NCBI RefSeq assembly: GCF_022179725.1
Contig: NZ_BPRC01000007.1
Span: 62,001 to 126,000, forward strand
DNA: 64,000 nucleotides
Direction: 5' to 3'
Source: Methylorubrum aminovorans
Lineage (GTDB): Bacteria > Pseudomonadota > Alphaproteobacteria > Rhizobiales > Beijerinckiaceae
The notes under the pieces were generated by a model. That model did not search any database. It was not told the DNA's origin and saw only the letters and a program-made list of their open reading frames with translations. Below are positions 8,196-16,791 of the stretch, in pieces. Every line of letters begins with the position of its first letter. Positions within the stretch are counted from its first letter, which is position 1. A program made the position numbers and the translations under genes.

Positions 8196-9422
8196 TCAGA
8201 GCCTGTAGACCGAGAGCAGCGTGACCACGGCGAGGTTTGCCACCACGCCCCAGGTGACGAGAAGCGGCAGGGCGGCGAAGGCCGGCGGGCGTTCACCGCG
8301 CACCATCAGCACAATCAGGATCGGCATCCAATCGAGAACGTAGCGCTGCGTCGCGATCTGCTCGGCGCCGTTGGAATGATAAAACAGGGTGATCCCGGCA
8401 ATGACCGCGATGGTCGCCGCCCCGGCCCAGAACACCCGGTCAAGCCGCGCATAGAAGGCGAGCAACAGCCAGGGACTCGCCACGAGGATCGACGTGCCGG
8501 CCTTGTCGAAGCCGACCAGATCCATCAGCCGCGGGCCGCTGAACTCGAAATGCGTTCCCTGCAGGAACAGGTAGAGCATGTTGAACAGCAGGTAGTCGCG
8601 CGAGAACAGGCCGGTGCCAGTGATCCGGTGCCAGATGAAGCTGTCCTGGCCGGGATTGTGGATATAGGCGTAACCGGTCTCGAACGGGCTGCCGAACCGG
8701 GCTGCGTTGTAGGCGCAATAGACGGCGACGGCCGCCACGACCGGAAGGCCTGCGAGAAGCGCCGCCCGTGCGACGGATGTCGGGTTCGCGAGCAGCGGAC
8801 GGTCGCGGGGCAGGGCCAGAACCAGCAGGAACAAGGGATAAAAGATCGCCATCTGACGACACAGGAAGGCGAGGCCGACGAACAGCCCGGCGAGCGGCAC
8901 CGAAGCCCGGCAGATCACCGCCCAGAGGCTCAGGCTCATCATCAGGAAGGCAAGAGTCTGGGAGAAGAACCAGACGCCGTCCGAGCGCAGGGTGACCTGA
9001 TAGAGGGGGCTCGAGAAGGCGAGTGCCGCCAGAAGCCACAGCGCAGGCCAGCGCTCGACGGCGAGCGCACGGAAGATCCGGCTCCAAGCGAGCAGGCTCA
9101 GGACCGACAGGCTGAGGCCCAAGAGCACGAAACCCTTGAAGCCGGGAAAGCCGAACAGGGCGACGAAGGGCGTGAGCAGCACGGCCGGGAGCGGCGGGAA
9201 GATGATGTAGGTGCGGCCCTCGAACAGGGCGCAGTCGATCTCGGGGCAGTGCTCGACCCAGAGCCGTCCGTGCAGGAGCGCATCAGCCAGTGCCCCGTGT
9301 GAATTGACGCCGGCATCGCGCAGGGCACCGCGGCCGAGCAGGAAGGCGAGGAGAAGGGCACCGCTCAGCGCGGTGAGCACCGCCAGCACCCTGTCACGGC
9401 GCCACTCGACCAATCCCGTCAT
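8196..9422 (-). CDS. polytopic glycosyltransferase-like protein (ArnT/PMT type)
   Basis: A 408-residue membrane protein with about ten hydrophobic helices. A short N-terminal helix is followed by a periplasm-sized loop of about 40 residues (HGRLWVEHCPEIDCALFEG, then RTYIIFPPLPAVLLTP), as in GT-C/GT39-like enzymes that use polyprenyl-linked sugars. I cannot confirm the acidic catalytic pair, so the enzymatic call is tentative. It is convergent with gtrA, with stops one base apart, which places a likely donor maker, a likely flippase and a likely transferase together. Confidence 0.6.
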   Translation of the reverse strand: MTGLVEWRRDRVLAVLTALSGALLLAFLLGRGALRDAGVNSHGALADALLHGRLWVEHCPEIDCALFEGRTYIIFPPLPAVLLTPFVALFGFPGFKGFVLLGLSLSVLSLLAWSRIFRALAVERWPALWLLAALAFSSPLYQVTLRSDGVWFFSQTLAFLMMSLSLWAVICRASVPLAGLFVGLAFLCRQMAIFYPLFLLVLALPRDRPLLANPTSVARAALLAGLPVVAAVAVYCAYNAARFGSPFETGYAYIHNPGQDSFIWHRITGTGLFSRDYLLFNMLYLFLQGTHFEFSGPRLMDLVGFDKAGTSILVASPWLLLAFYARLDRVFWAGAATIAVIAGITLFYHSNGAEQIATQRYVLDWMPILIVLMVRGERPPAFAALPLLVTWGVVANLAVVTLLSVYRL

Positions 9423-9824
9423 GCTGCCCGCCGCCTTTTCTCAAGACAATCCCGAATCGAGGCGCCGGACTCGGAGAGAATGGTGAAGTGTCTCCTATGT
9501 GAACCTCGAATTTATCTTGAGGCAAGACCAGTTATCGGCTCCCCGGACGGCGGCGGAGCCGCAGGTCAGAGCCCGATGGGCAGTCGAGGCCGGGAGAGGT
9601 CGCGTCCCATACCAAATCCGGTTGATCCCCTCGGGATGGTGGATCTGGCCGGCGCTCAAGCGGCAGGCCGGCTTGCTGATACGCTCCCCGCTTAAATCAA
9701 GCGGAGAGCGTATCAGCCGACGATTCCTCCGCGTCTCGGCCACATTCCCCATTGTCGGGGACGCGCGAAAACAGCAAAGCTTCCATCGGAACACGCGACA
9801 AGAATGCGACGGACGGGGCTTATT
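9423..9824. other. intergenic region holding a 106-bp repeat
   Basis: This divergent spacer of about 400 bp lies between the glycosyltransferase-like gene and a secreted-protein gene. Its central part is the dispersed repeat at 9612-9717. I see no gene in the remainder. Confidence 0.5.
9612..9717. repeat. 106-bp dispersed palindromic repeat, copy 1
   Basis: This element has a second copy of identical length at 57107-57212 in the same orientation, with roughly four of five bases shared. It folds as consecutive hairpins. The first is built from CCAAATCC and GGATCTGG around GGTTGATCCC/GGGAT, the second around CAAGC/GCTTG, and the third is long, with arms TGATACGCT and AGCGTATCA. It looks like a REP/BIME-type element. 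Confidence 0.8.
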
Positions 9825-10346
9825 ATGATGGCGGGACGCACGAAATTCCTGGCGGCTGCGGCTGTTGCCGTGGCTCTTCTGGGCAACCAAGCCGCTTTGG
9901 CCAAACGCGTCACGGTCGTGCCGGGCGATCGGCCGATTGCCATCGACCTGCCGAACGCCTGGAAGGTGTCCGAGATCAAGCGCGGCATCCAGGCCAAGAC
10001 CGCCGACGACGAGGTCTATCTCTGGTTCGAGAGCTACCGGCCAGCCCAGTTCCAGACGCTGCTCGACGAGCACAACGCCTATTTCAAGGGCCAGGGCGTC
10101 AAGGTTGTCGGTACCGAAACCGCCAAGCAGGTCGACTTCCCGACCTACGTGCTCAAGGTCACCGAATATCCGGCGACCTACGAGGGCAAGCCGACGGTGC
10201 TGCGCTACCTCTCGGTCGTGCCGAAGGCCGAGGGCGACCGCTATCTGCTGGTGAGCTACTGGGCCTCGCCCGCGGGCGACAAGCAATACGACAGCGAGGT
10301 CCAGAGAATCCTCAACAACCTGGCCGCCGCCTACGACGGCAAGTAG
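9825..10346 (+). CDS. secreted protein of unknown function
   Basis: A 173-residue protein with a clear signal peptide (MMAGRTKFLAAAAVAVALL, cleavage probably after ALA). The mature part is about 145 residues with alternating beta-like segments, and contains IAIDLPNAWKVSEI and EVYLWFESY. I do not recognise the family with confidence. ATG at 9825 was chosen because GGACGGGG lies seven bases upstream; an ATG at 9804 would add seven residues. It is convergent with ribE, 12 bp away. Confidence 0.7.
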   Translation: MMAGRTKFLAAAAVAVALLGNQAALAKRVTVVPGDRPIAIDLPNAWKVSEIKRGIQAKTADDEVYLWFESYRPAQFQTLLDEHNAYFKGQGVKVVGTETAKQVDFPTYVLKVTEYPATYEGKPTVLRYLSVVPKAEGDRYLLVSYWASPAGDKQYDSEVQRILNNLAAAYDGK

Positions 10347-10358
10347 CGTTGGTCGACC

Positions 10359-10997
10359 TCACGTCTGCAGCAAGCCGCGCGTCTCGGCGAGCCGCGCGGC
10401 GTATCGGGCCAGGAGATCGACCTCGAGATTGATCCGGTCGCCCGCGCGGCGTTCCTCCCAGGTCGTGACCGACAGGCTGTGCGGGATCAGCAGCACCGAG
10501 AAATCGCTGCCTGAAACCGCGTTGACGGTGAGCGAGGTGCCGTCGAGGCAGATCGAGCCCTTCTCGGCGATGAAGCCGGCGAGCGCGTCCGGCGCCCGCA
10601 GGGTGAAGCGCTCGCTTGCCCCCCACGGGTTGTCCTCCCCGGTCACGGTCTCGCGGGCGATGATCTCGGCGATGCCATCGACATGGCCGGTGACGAGATG
10701 GCCGCCGAGTTCGTCGCCGAGCTTGAGCGAGCGCTCGAGATTGACCCGCGTGCCCTCGCGCCAGGAACCGACCGTGGTGCGGGCCAGGGTCTCGGCGGCG
10801 GCATCGACCGAGAAGCGGCAGCCGGTCCCGTGCGGCTCCACCGCGACGGCCGTGAGGCAGGGGCCGGAGCAGGCGATCGAGGCGCCGAGCGCAATTCCAG
10901 CGGGATCGTAGGCGCTCTCGATGACGATCCGGCGCAGGCGCTCGGCGCCCTCCACCGAGACGACGCGGCCGACATCGGTGACGAGCCCGGTGAACAT
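10359..10997 (-). CDS. ribE: riboflavin synthase, alpha subunit
   Basis: This enzyme dismutates two lumazines into riboflavin and the pyrimidine precursor. The 212-residue protein has the internal duplication of the family: MFTGLVTDVGRV opens barrel 1 with GASIACSGPCLTAV, and GHVDGIAEI opens barrel 2 with KGSICLDGTSLTVN. It starts one base after the ribD stop, so it is the third gene of nrdR-ribD-ribE. Confidence 0.96.
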   Translation of the reverse strand: MFTGLVTDVGRVVSVEGAERLRRIVIESAYDPAGIALGASIACSGPCLTAVAVEPHGTGCRFSVDAAAETLARTTVGSWREGTRVNLERSLKLGDELGGHLVTGHVDGIAEIIARETVTGEDNPWGASERFTLRAPDALAGFIAEKGSICLDGTSLTVNAVSGSDFSVLLIPHSLSVTTWEERRAGDRINLEVDLLARYAARLAETRGLLQT

Positions 10998-10998
10998 G

Positions 10999-12129
10999 TC
11001 AGATCCTCTCGTAGGTGATCGCCGTGTCGGGGCCGTAGGCCCATCGCTCGACCTCGGCGAAGGCACCGTCGGCCAGCCGGCGGGCGAGGTTGGCCCCGAG
11101 CGCCGGCAGGCCGCCGGCCTCGCCCAGCGTGACGGTGCCCGTGATGAGCGTGCAGGCGTCGATGAGATCGTGCGCGGCGAGCGCGTCGGCAAGCGCCGGG
11201 CCGCCCTCGCTGCAGATCCGCGTCAGGCCGCGCTCCGCGAGCAGCGCCAGCGCTGCGGCCAGATCGATGCGCCCCCGCGCATCGGTGGGGACGAAGGCGA
11301 GTTCGACGCCGAAGGAGGTGAGCATCCGCCGGGCATGGGCCGGGGCGCCGCGCCCGGTCAGGACCAGCGTCGGCAGGTCGCGGGCGCCGCGCACGAGATG
11401 GCTCGCGGGGTTGAGGCGCAGCGTCGAGTCGAGGACGATTCGCAGTGGCGAGCGGTCGGCGAGCCCCGGCAGCCGCACGGTCAGGGAGGGGTCGTCCGCC
11501 CGCGCCGTGCCGATCCCGACCATGATCGCGTCGGCATGCGCCCGCCACAGATGCACCGCTCCGTCGGCGATCGGGCCGGTGATCTTCAGACGCTCCCCGG
11601 TCGAGGGGGCGGCGAAGCCGTCGCGGGTGCGGGCAAGCTTGAGATGCAGACTCGGGCGACCGCGCGTGACGCGGGAGAAGTGGCCGCGGTGATCGCGAAC
11701 GGCCTCCTCGCGCATGAGGCCGGTCTCGACCGTGATCCCGGCGGCGCGCAAACCGGCATGGCCGCGCCCGGCCACCCGCGGATCGGGATCCTCGACGGCG
11801 GTGACCACGCGGGCGATCCCGGCGGCGATCGTCGCGTCGGTGCAGGGCGGCGTGCGGCCGTGATGCGAGCAGGGCTCCAGGGTGACGTAGAGCGTGGCGC
11901 CGCGGGTAGCCGCGCCGGCCATGGCGAGCGCCAGCGGCTCCGCGTGCGGGCGCCCGCCCGGTGCCGTCACCGCCTGCCCGACGATGCGGCCATCGGCGAC
12001 CACCACGGCGCCGACGCTGGGGTTCGGCCACGTCCGGCCGAGATTGCGCCGCCCCAGCGCCAGGGCGAGGCGCATGGCGCGCCGATCGAGGGCTTGCTGC
12101 TGGCAGGCGTCCACGGCTCGCCCCGTCAC
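10999..12129 (-). CDS. ribD: bifunctional riboflavin deaminase/reductase
   Basis: RibD deaminates and then reduces the pyrimidine intermediate of riboflavin synthesis. The 376-residue protein has an N-terminal cytidine-deaminase-like domain with the zinc site H62-A-E64 and C87...C96 ([11 protein letters not shown]), and a C-terminal DHFR-like reductase domain from about residue 155 ([17 protein letters not shown]; later [14 protein letters not shown]). Its start overlaps the nrdR stop by 4 bp. Confidence 0.96.
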   Translation of the reverse strand: MTGRAVDACQQQALDRRAMRLALALGRRNLGRTWPNPSVGAVVVADGRIVGQAVTAPGGRPHAEPLALAMAGAATRGATLYVTLEPCSHHGRTPPCTDATIAAGIARVVTAVEDPDPRVAGRGHAGLRAAGITVETGLMREEAVRDHRGHFSRVTRGRPSLHLKLARTRDGFAAPSTGERLKITGPIADGAVHLWRAHADAIMVGIGTARADDPSLTVRLPGLADRSPLRIVLDSTLRLNPASHLVRGARDLPTLVLTGRGAPAHARRMLTSFGVELAFVPTDARGRIDLAAALALLAERGLTRICSEGGPALADALAAHDLIDACTLITGTVTLGEAGGLPALGANLARRLADGAFAEVERWAYGPDTAITYERI

Positions 12130-12683
12130 GCGGATTTTCGGGCAGGCCGGCGGCGGCGCGGGGCGGCCATCTCCGCGTCCGGCTGCGCGGGCAGCGTTTG
12201 CCCGTCTTCGGACATCCCAGCCTGACCCTCCAGCCGGCCGCCGAGCGTGCCGAGCAGATCCTGGAAATCCTGCGCCTCGCGGAAATTCTTGTAGACCGAG
12301 GCGAAGCGGACATAGGCGACGTCGTCGAGCCCCTTCAGGCCCTCCATGACGGCCTCGCCGATGGCCTCGCTGGTGACCTCACCCTCTCCGCCGCTCTCCA
12401 GGCGCCGGGTGATGCCGCTGACGAGGCGCTCCACCCGCTCGGGGTCGACCGTGCGCTTGCGCAACGCGACATCGATCGAGCGCTGCAGCTTGTCGCGGTC
12501 GAACGGCACGCGCTTGCCCGAGCGCTTGAGCACGGTGAGTTCGCGCAACTGCACCCGCTCGAAGGTCGTGAAACGTCCGCCGCAATCCGGGCAGACGCGG
12601 CGGCGGCGGATCGCCGACGAATCCTCACTCGGCCTCGAATCCTTCACCTGCGTGTCGGGACCTCCGCAGAACGGACACCGCAT
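12126..12683 (-). CDS. nrdR: transcriptional repressor NrdR
   Basis: NrdR senses dATP/ATP and represses ribonucleotide reductase genes. The 185-residue protein has a zinc ribbon (MRCPFCGG and CPDCGGRF) followed by an ATP-cone ([16 protein letters not shown]) and the conserved [11 protein letters not shown]. It carries a 35-residue tail rich in Arg, Pro and Gln beyond the usual 150 residues; the tail ends where ribD begins. It heads nrdR-ribD-ribE, as in many alphaproteobacteria. Confidence 0.96.
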   Translation of the reverse strand: MRCPFCGGPDTQVKDSRPSEDSSAIRRRRVCPDCGGRFTTFERVQLRELTVLKRSGKRVPFDRDKLQRSIDVALRKRTVDPERVERLVSGITRRLESGGEGEVTSEAIGEAVMEGLKGLDDVAYVRFASVYKNFREAQDFQDLLGTLGGRLEGQAGMSEDGQTLPAQPDAEMAAPRRRRPARKSA

Positions 12684-12746
12684 CGTGCGCTCACCACCTC
12701 GTCCCGGACGCTCTCAAAAGCCGCCCCTCTCTGCCCCACCCGCCGC

Positions 12747-13307
12747 TCAATTGCCAGAACCGGGCTCGGCGGGATCGGTCGGATCGGGGGAAGTCGTCAC
12801 CCCCCGCGCCTCCGGTTCGGCACGGAAGAGGGCGCGGAGCGCCGACGCCGTTGGCCCGGCCGCAACGTCGGCCAGGGTGAGCCGGTCGAGTTCGAGGAAG
12901 AAGGCCTGTTCCGCCGCGTCGAAGGCCCATTTGAGCCGGCAGCGGCCGATGAGCGGGCAGGGGTCACGCCGGCAATCAACCACCGTGCCGACGCCTTCCA
13001 GGTCCGCCACGAGCCGTCCGAGCCGGATCTCCCGCGGGTCGCGGGCGAGGCGCACGCCGCCGGAGCGGCCCTGCCGCGCCTCGACGACGCCGGACCGGAC
13101 CAGGGCTTGGGCGATCTTCTGGAGGTGATGCACCGAGATGCCGAAGCGCTGCGCGACGGTCGGGGTCGCGATCCAGGTGCCCGGTTCGGTCAGCGTCAGG
13201 TGCATCAGCAGACGCAGGCCGTAATCCGTGTGAAGCGAGAGATGCAGGGTCGCCCTCCCGAGCGGGACCGCACAACCTTCAGATGAAGGAGCGCTCGAGT
13301 GCATCAT
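12747..13307 (-). CDS. Rrf2-family regulator, NsrR-like
   Basis: A 186-residue winged-helix regulator. HTDYGLRLLMHL, the recognition region ISVHHLQKIAQALVRSGVV and the wing GRSGGVRLAR are typical of Rrf2. The Fe-S ligands are C112, C117 and C123 in a C-x4-C-x5-C spacing (DCRRDPCPLIGRCRLKWAF), the spacing of NsrR, which senses nitric oxide with an Fe-S cluster; IscR and RirA differ. NsrR identity is a motif-based inference. It has about 20 extra N-terminal residues, so a later start is possible. It stands between glyA and nrdR on the same strand. Confidence 0.8.
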   Translation of the reverse strand: MMHSSAPSSEGCAVPLGRATLHLSLHTDYGLRLLMHLTLTEPGTWIATPTVAQRFGISVHHLQKIAQALVRSGVVEARQGRSGGVRLARDPREIRLGRLVADLEGVGTVVDCRRDPCPLIGRCRLKWAFDAAEQAFFLELDRLTLADVAAGPTASALRALFRAEPEARGVTTSPDPTDPAEPGSGN

Positions 13308-13387
13308 TCCAAGGATCGAATGACCTGTACACTCCGTGGAAAAACAAACCTTGCGTCGATTAACTCTGAGGTTGCTCGCAAACGACA

Positions 13388-13417
13388 GCGGCCGCGGATC
13401 TGCCGATCCGCGGCCGC
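13388..13417. repeat. 13-bp-stem perfect hairpin
   Basis: GCGGCCGCGGATC (13388-13400) pairs with GATCCGCGGCCGC (13405-13417) across a TGCC loop. It lies 120 bp past the glyA stop and 80 bp before the NsrR-like start. There is no T tract, so it may be a factor-dependent terminator or an mRNA 3' end stabiliser for glyA rather than an intrinsic terminator. Confidence 0.7.
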
Positions 13418-13536
13418 ATCGTTCGGCCTGTGGCCGGACGCGTCTCGATAGGGGTGAGCGGCTCTCACAAAACGCCCGCCGCGCTGTCCTCGCCGGAGCG
13501 GGAACTGTTCGGAACCGGGCGTTTCGTGGGGTGCTC

Positions 13537-14841
13537 TTAGCTGTAGATCGGGAAGCGATCGGTCAGCGCGTGGACCTTCTCCTTCACCGCGGCCTCGACC
13601 GCGGCATCGCCACCCTCACCCTTCTCGGCGAGACCGTCGAGCACCTCGACGATGAGCGAGCCGACCTGCTTGAACTCGGCAACACCGAAGCCGCGGGTCG
13701 TGCTGGCGGGGGTGCCGAGACGGATGCCGGAGGTGATGGTCGGCTTCTGCGTGTCGAACGGCACGCCGTTCTTGTTGCAGGTGATGTCGGCCCGCGACAA
13801 TGCCGCCTCGGCCGCCTTGCCGGTCAGACCCTTCCGCTGGAGGTCGACCAGCATCAGGTGGTTGTCGGTGCCGCCCGAGGTGATGTCGTAGCCGCCCGAG
13901 ATGATGGTGTCGGCCAGCGCGCGGGCGTTGTCGATCACCTGGCGGGCGTAGATCTTGAACTCGGGCTTCAGCGCCTCGCCGAAGGCCACGGCCTTCGCGG
14001 CGATGACGTGCATCAACGGACCGCCCTGGAGGCCCGGGAAGATCGCCGAGTTGAACTTCTTGGCCAGCGCCTCGTCGTTCGTCAGGATCATGCCGCCGCG
14101 CGGGCCGCGCAGGGTCTTGTGGGTCGTCGTGGTGGCCACATGGGCGTGCGGGAACGGCGACGGGTGGAGGCCGGCGGCGACGAGGCCGGCGAAGTGGGCC
14201 ATGTCGACGAAGAAGTAGGCACCAACCGAATCGGCGATCTCACGGAACTTCGCGAAGTCCCAGTGGCGCGGGTAGCCCGAGCCGCCGGCGATGATCACCT
14301 TGGGCTTGTGCTCCTGGGCGAGGCGCTCGACCTGCTCCATGTCGATGCGCTGGTCCTCGCGGCGCACGGTGTAGGAGACCGGCTTGAACCACTTGCCCGA
14401 GACGTTCGGCGGCGCGCCGTGGGTGAGGTGGCCACCCGCGGCGAGGTCGAGGCCGAGGAAGGTGTCGCCGGGCTGCATCAGGGCCATGAACACGCCCTGG
14501 TTCGCCTGGGAGCCGGAATTCGGCTGCACGTTGGCGAAACCGCAGCCGAAGAGGCGCTTGGCGCGGTCGATCGCGAGGTCCTCGGCGATGTCGACGAACT
14601 GGCAGCCACCATAGTAGCGCCGGCCGGGATAGCCCTCGGCGTACTTGTTCGTCAGCACGGAGCCCTGGGCCTCGAGCACGGCGCGCGAGACGATGTTCTC
14701 GGAGGCGATCAGCTCGATCTCATGCTGCTGCCGACCGAGTTCCTGCGAGATGGCCTTTGCGATCTCGGGATCGGTCTCGGCAAGATGAGCCGAGAAGAAG
14801 GTGTCGAGGGCGGTGGTGTCGGACGCAGTTCCGGCGCTCAT
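13537..14841 (-). CDS. glyA: serine hydroxymethyltransferase
   Basis: GlyA interconverts serine and glycine with tetrahydrofolate. In serine-cycle methylotrophs it also introduces the C1 unit into central metabolism. The 434-residue protein has [10 protein letters not shown] near residue 43, [13 protein letters not shown], and the PLP-lysine motif [14 protein letters not shown]. The length is normal. Here it is separate from any serine-cycle cluster and lies upstream of the nrdR-rib genes. Confidence 0.97.
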   Translation of the reverse strand: MSAGTASDTTALDTFFSAHLAETDPEIAKAISQELGRQQHEIELIASENIVSRAVLEAQGSVLTNKYAEGYPGRRYYGGCQFVDIAEDLAIDRAKRLFGCGFANVQPNSGSQANQGVFMALMQPGDTFLGLDLAAGGHLTHGAPPNVSGKWFKPVSYTVRREDQRIDMEQVERLAQEHKPKVIIAGGSGYPRHWDFAKFREIADSVGAYFFVDMAHFAGLVAAGLHPSPFPHAHVATTTTHKTLRGPRGGMILTNDEALAKKFNSAIFPGLQGGPLMHVIAAKAVAFGEALKPEFKIYARQVIDNARALADTIISGGYDITSGGTDNHLMLVDLQRKGLTGKAAEAALSRADITCNKNGVPFDTQKPTITSGIRLGTPASTTRGFGVAEFKQVGSLIVEVLDGLAEKGEGGDAAVEAAVKEKVHALTDRFPIYS

Positions 14842-15202
14842 GAGCGTAGCCTCTTTTCGTTGTTTACGGGCTTAACTCACCCGTTCTCCCGCTGGCGTTT
14901 GCGGGGGTGAATTTCGGCACTATTCGTACACGTCGTGGAACGACAGGCCAAGCACAGGTGATTTTACGCCTGTCTTCAAAATTTTTCACGGGAGCAGCCC
15001 GCATCTGCGGCACCGCAGCGCATCCGCCTGGCCCCACACACGACAACACCCGGCGGAACCGGGTGTCGCAGGACGAAGCAGGTCCCAAATGAGCCGTCCG
15101 CGAGTGCCGTTGCAACCGTAGCGGGTCGGAACGCCACCGCTTGCGGATTTGCGCCGAGTCCTTGCGGAAACCCGGCAGGCGGCACGGAACGACGGTCTTG
15201 GC
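14842..15202. other. intergenic region between atpF and glyA
   Basis: This 361-bp spacer holds the glyA promoter and leader and the end of the atp operon. An 8-bp hairpin ACACCCGG/CCGGGTGT (15046-15066, 5-base loop) is about 140 bp past atpF and could end atp transcripts. On the minus strand TTGGCC and TACGAA with a 17-base spacer is a weak glyA promoter candidate. I see no gene or known riboswitch. Confidence 0.45.
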
Positions 15203-15691
15203 TCAGGCCTGCAGGCGGCTCTTCACGTCGCCGAGGCTGGCGCGGACGAGATCCTGCGCCGCCGCACCCTGAAGCCGCTCGCGCAGGAGGGTTTCCGACA
15301 CTTTCACCGCCGCGTCCGCGGCAGCGGCGCGGACCTGGGCGGAGGCTTGGGCCTCCGCCTGGGCGATCTTCGCCTCGGCAGCCTTGGTCCGGCGGGCGAC
15401 GAAGTCGTTGAGGCGGGCGTGGCCCTCCGCGGCGAGGCGCTCGGCATCTTCGCGAGCGGACGCAACGATCGCTTCGGCCTCGCGCTCGGCTTCGGAGCGA
15501 CGGCGCTTGTAGTCGGCGAGCACAGCCGCGGCCTCTTCGCGCAGGCGGCGGGCCTCGTCGAGCTCCTGGCGCACGCGCTTGGCGCGGCTGTCGAGCCCGT
15601 TGGTCATCATCGAGAAGCCGCCGACCCGCCAGACGATGACCAGGAACGCCACGAAGGCGACGGCGACCCAGAATTCCGCGGTCAACAGCAT
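15203..15691 (-). CDS. atpF: ATP synthase F0 subunit b
   Basis: A 162-residue peripheral-stalk subunit with one N-terminal membrane helix ([15 protein letters not shown]) and a long charged coiled coil rich in Ala, Glu and Arg. It is the last gene of the F0 operon and is preceded by its paralog b', as expected in alphaproteobacteria, which use a b/b' heterodimer. Confidence 0.95.
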   Translation of the reverse strand: MLLTAEFWVAVAFVAFLVIVWRVGGFSMMTNGLDSRAKRVRQELDEARRLREEAAAVLADYKRRRSEAEREAEAIVASAREDAERLAAEGHARLNDFVARRTKAAEAKIAQAEAQASAQVRAAAADAAVKVSETLLRERLQGAAAQDLVRASLGDVKSRLQA

Positions 15692-15786
15692 GTCGGTCTC
15701 AAACCCTTGGTCGGCCTTCCGCCCGGCCAGGCCGGAACGGGGTCGGTTCGGATGGGGGAGGGGCCGGCGCGGCGCCGGCCCTCAGG

Positions 15787-16392
15787 TCAGTGGACGGCGG
15801 GCGTCGCGTCGAGGGCGCGGTTCAAGCTGGCCTGATCGGGCGCCTGGCCGGTCAGCCGCTCGACGATGGCCGAGGCGGTTTCGCCGGCAATGGTGCGGAC
15901 GTTGCCCATGGCTTCGCTGGTGCGCGCCCGGATGGTCGCCTCGGAGGCGGCCAGTCGCTGGTTCAGCTCGGCCTCGAGGGTCTTGCGCTTGGCATCGGCT
16001 TCGGCCGAGAGGCCGTTGCGGGTCTCCTGGGCGATAGCCTGCGCCTTCGCCTGGGCCTCGCGCAGAGACCGCTCGTAGGCGGCGCCGGCGGCGTCGGCCT
16101 CAGCCTTCATCCGCTGCGCCTCGTTCAGATCGGACGAGAGTCGACCGGAGCGATCATTGAGGATCGCCTCGATGCGCGGCAGCGCGACCTTGGACATCAG
16201 GTAGTAGAGCAGGCCGAACGCCAGCGCGAGCCAGATCAGCTGCGAGAGAAAGGTGTGGCTCTCGAAGGGCGGGAAGGCGCCGCCATGGCCGCCGGAGGGC
16301 TGCTCGGAATGAGTATGGGGGCTCCCGGGCGGAACGATCTGCGTGTCCGCGTTCGGGGAGGGGGTCGTGAGGGGATTCTTCTGCTCGGCCAT
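15787..16392 (-). CDS. atpF': ATP synthase F0 subunit b'
   Basis: A 201-residue b-type subunit. A Pro/His/Gly-rich extension of about 45 residues precedes the membrane helix (LSQLIWLALAFGLLYYLM), followed by PRIEAILNDRSGRLSSDL and a long coiled coil. The b' class is recognised by its position before b and by the KVALPRI-like segment after the helix. The N-terminal extension is typical of alphaproteobacterial b'. Confidence 0.93.
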   Translation of the reverse strand: MAEQKNPLTTPSPNADTQIVPPGSPHTHSEQPSGGHGGAFPPFESHTFLSQLIWLALAFGLLYYLMSKVALPRIEAILNDRSGRLSSDLNEAQRMKAEADAAGAAYERSLREAQAKAQAIAQETRNGLSAEADAKRKTLEAELNQRLAASEATIRARTSEAMGNVRTIAGETASAIVERLTGQAPDQASLNRALDATPAVH

Positions 16393-16415
16393 GGCCCTGT
16401 CCGGTGACGTCGGAA

Positions 16416-16494
16416 GGCCGGCTCCGCGGGCGGAGCGGCCGGATCAACGAGCGAGGGCGTGCGAGGCGGACTTCAGCCGGCTCGCACGCCCTCG
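16416..16494. repeat. two intercistronic hairpins between atpE and atpF'
   Basis: Hairpin A (16416-16440) has GCTCCGC/GCGGAGC with GGCC flanks. Hairpin B has perfect 14-bp arms CGAGGGCGTGCGAG (16452-16465) and CTCGCACGCCCTCG (16481-16494), with a possible inner CGG/CCG extension. Both follow the atpE stop directly. Such structures may protect the atpE message 3' end and raise c-subunit output relative to b/b'. Confidence 0.75.
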
Positions 16495-16503
16495 AAAGGC
16501 ACG

Positions 16504-16731
16504 TCAGACGGCGAAGAGCAGCAGCAGCGCGACGAGCAGCGAGAAGATGCCGAGCGCCTCGGTGAGCGCGAAGCCCAGGAGGAGGTTGGTGCGCTGGCTG
16601 TCGGCGGCCGACGGGTTACGCAGCGCGCCCGAGTAGAACTGGCCGAACAGGTTGCCGAGGCCGATGCTGGCGCCCGCCATGCCGAGGCAGGCAAGGCCGG
16701 CGCCGATGTACTTCGCAGCGACGGGATCCAT
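16504..16731 (-). CDS. atpE: ATP synthase F0 subunit c
   Basis: A 75-residue proteolipid with two hydrophobic helices joined by a polar loop ([12 protein letters not shown]). The ion-binding acid is Glu in [14 protein letters not shown]. The first helix has the Gly-rich packing face ([17 protein letters not shown]). The glutamate is the usual proton-binding residue of alphaproteobacterial c rings. About ten copies or more are needed per complex, consistent with the strong hairpins after the gene. Confidence 0.96.
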   Translation of the reverse strand: MDPVAAKYIGAGLACLGMAGASIGLGNLFGQFYSGALRNPSAADSQRTNLLLGFALTEALGIFSLLVALLLLFAV

Positions 16732-16791
16732 GAAACACTCCTGAAGTTCGAACGGGGTTCGTTGTGGGCGGAAGGGTCCGGCCGGTTGGGA

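Noticed and set aside
9612..9717. transposon or insertion sequence remnant
   Set aside because: No transposase fragment, no terminal repeats and no target duplication are visible; a REP-like palindromic element fits better.
14842..15202. glycine or folate-sensing riboswitch upstream of glyA
   Set aside because: Only short isolated stems are visible and no consensus core could be matched.
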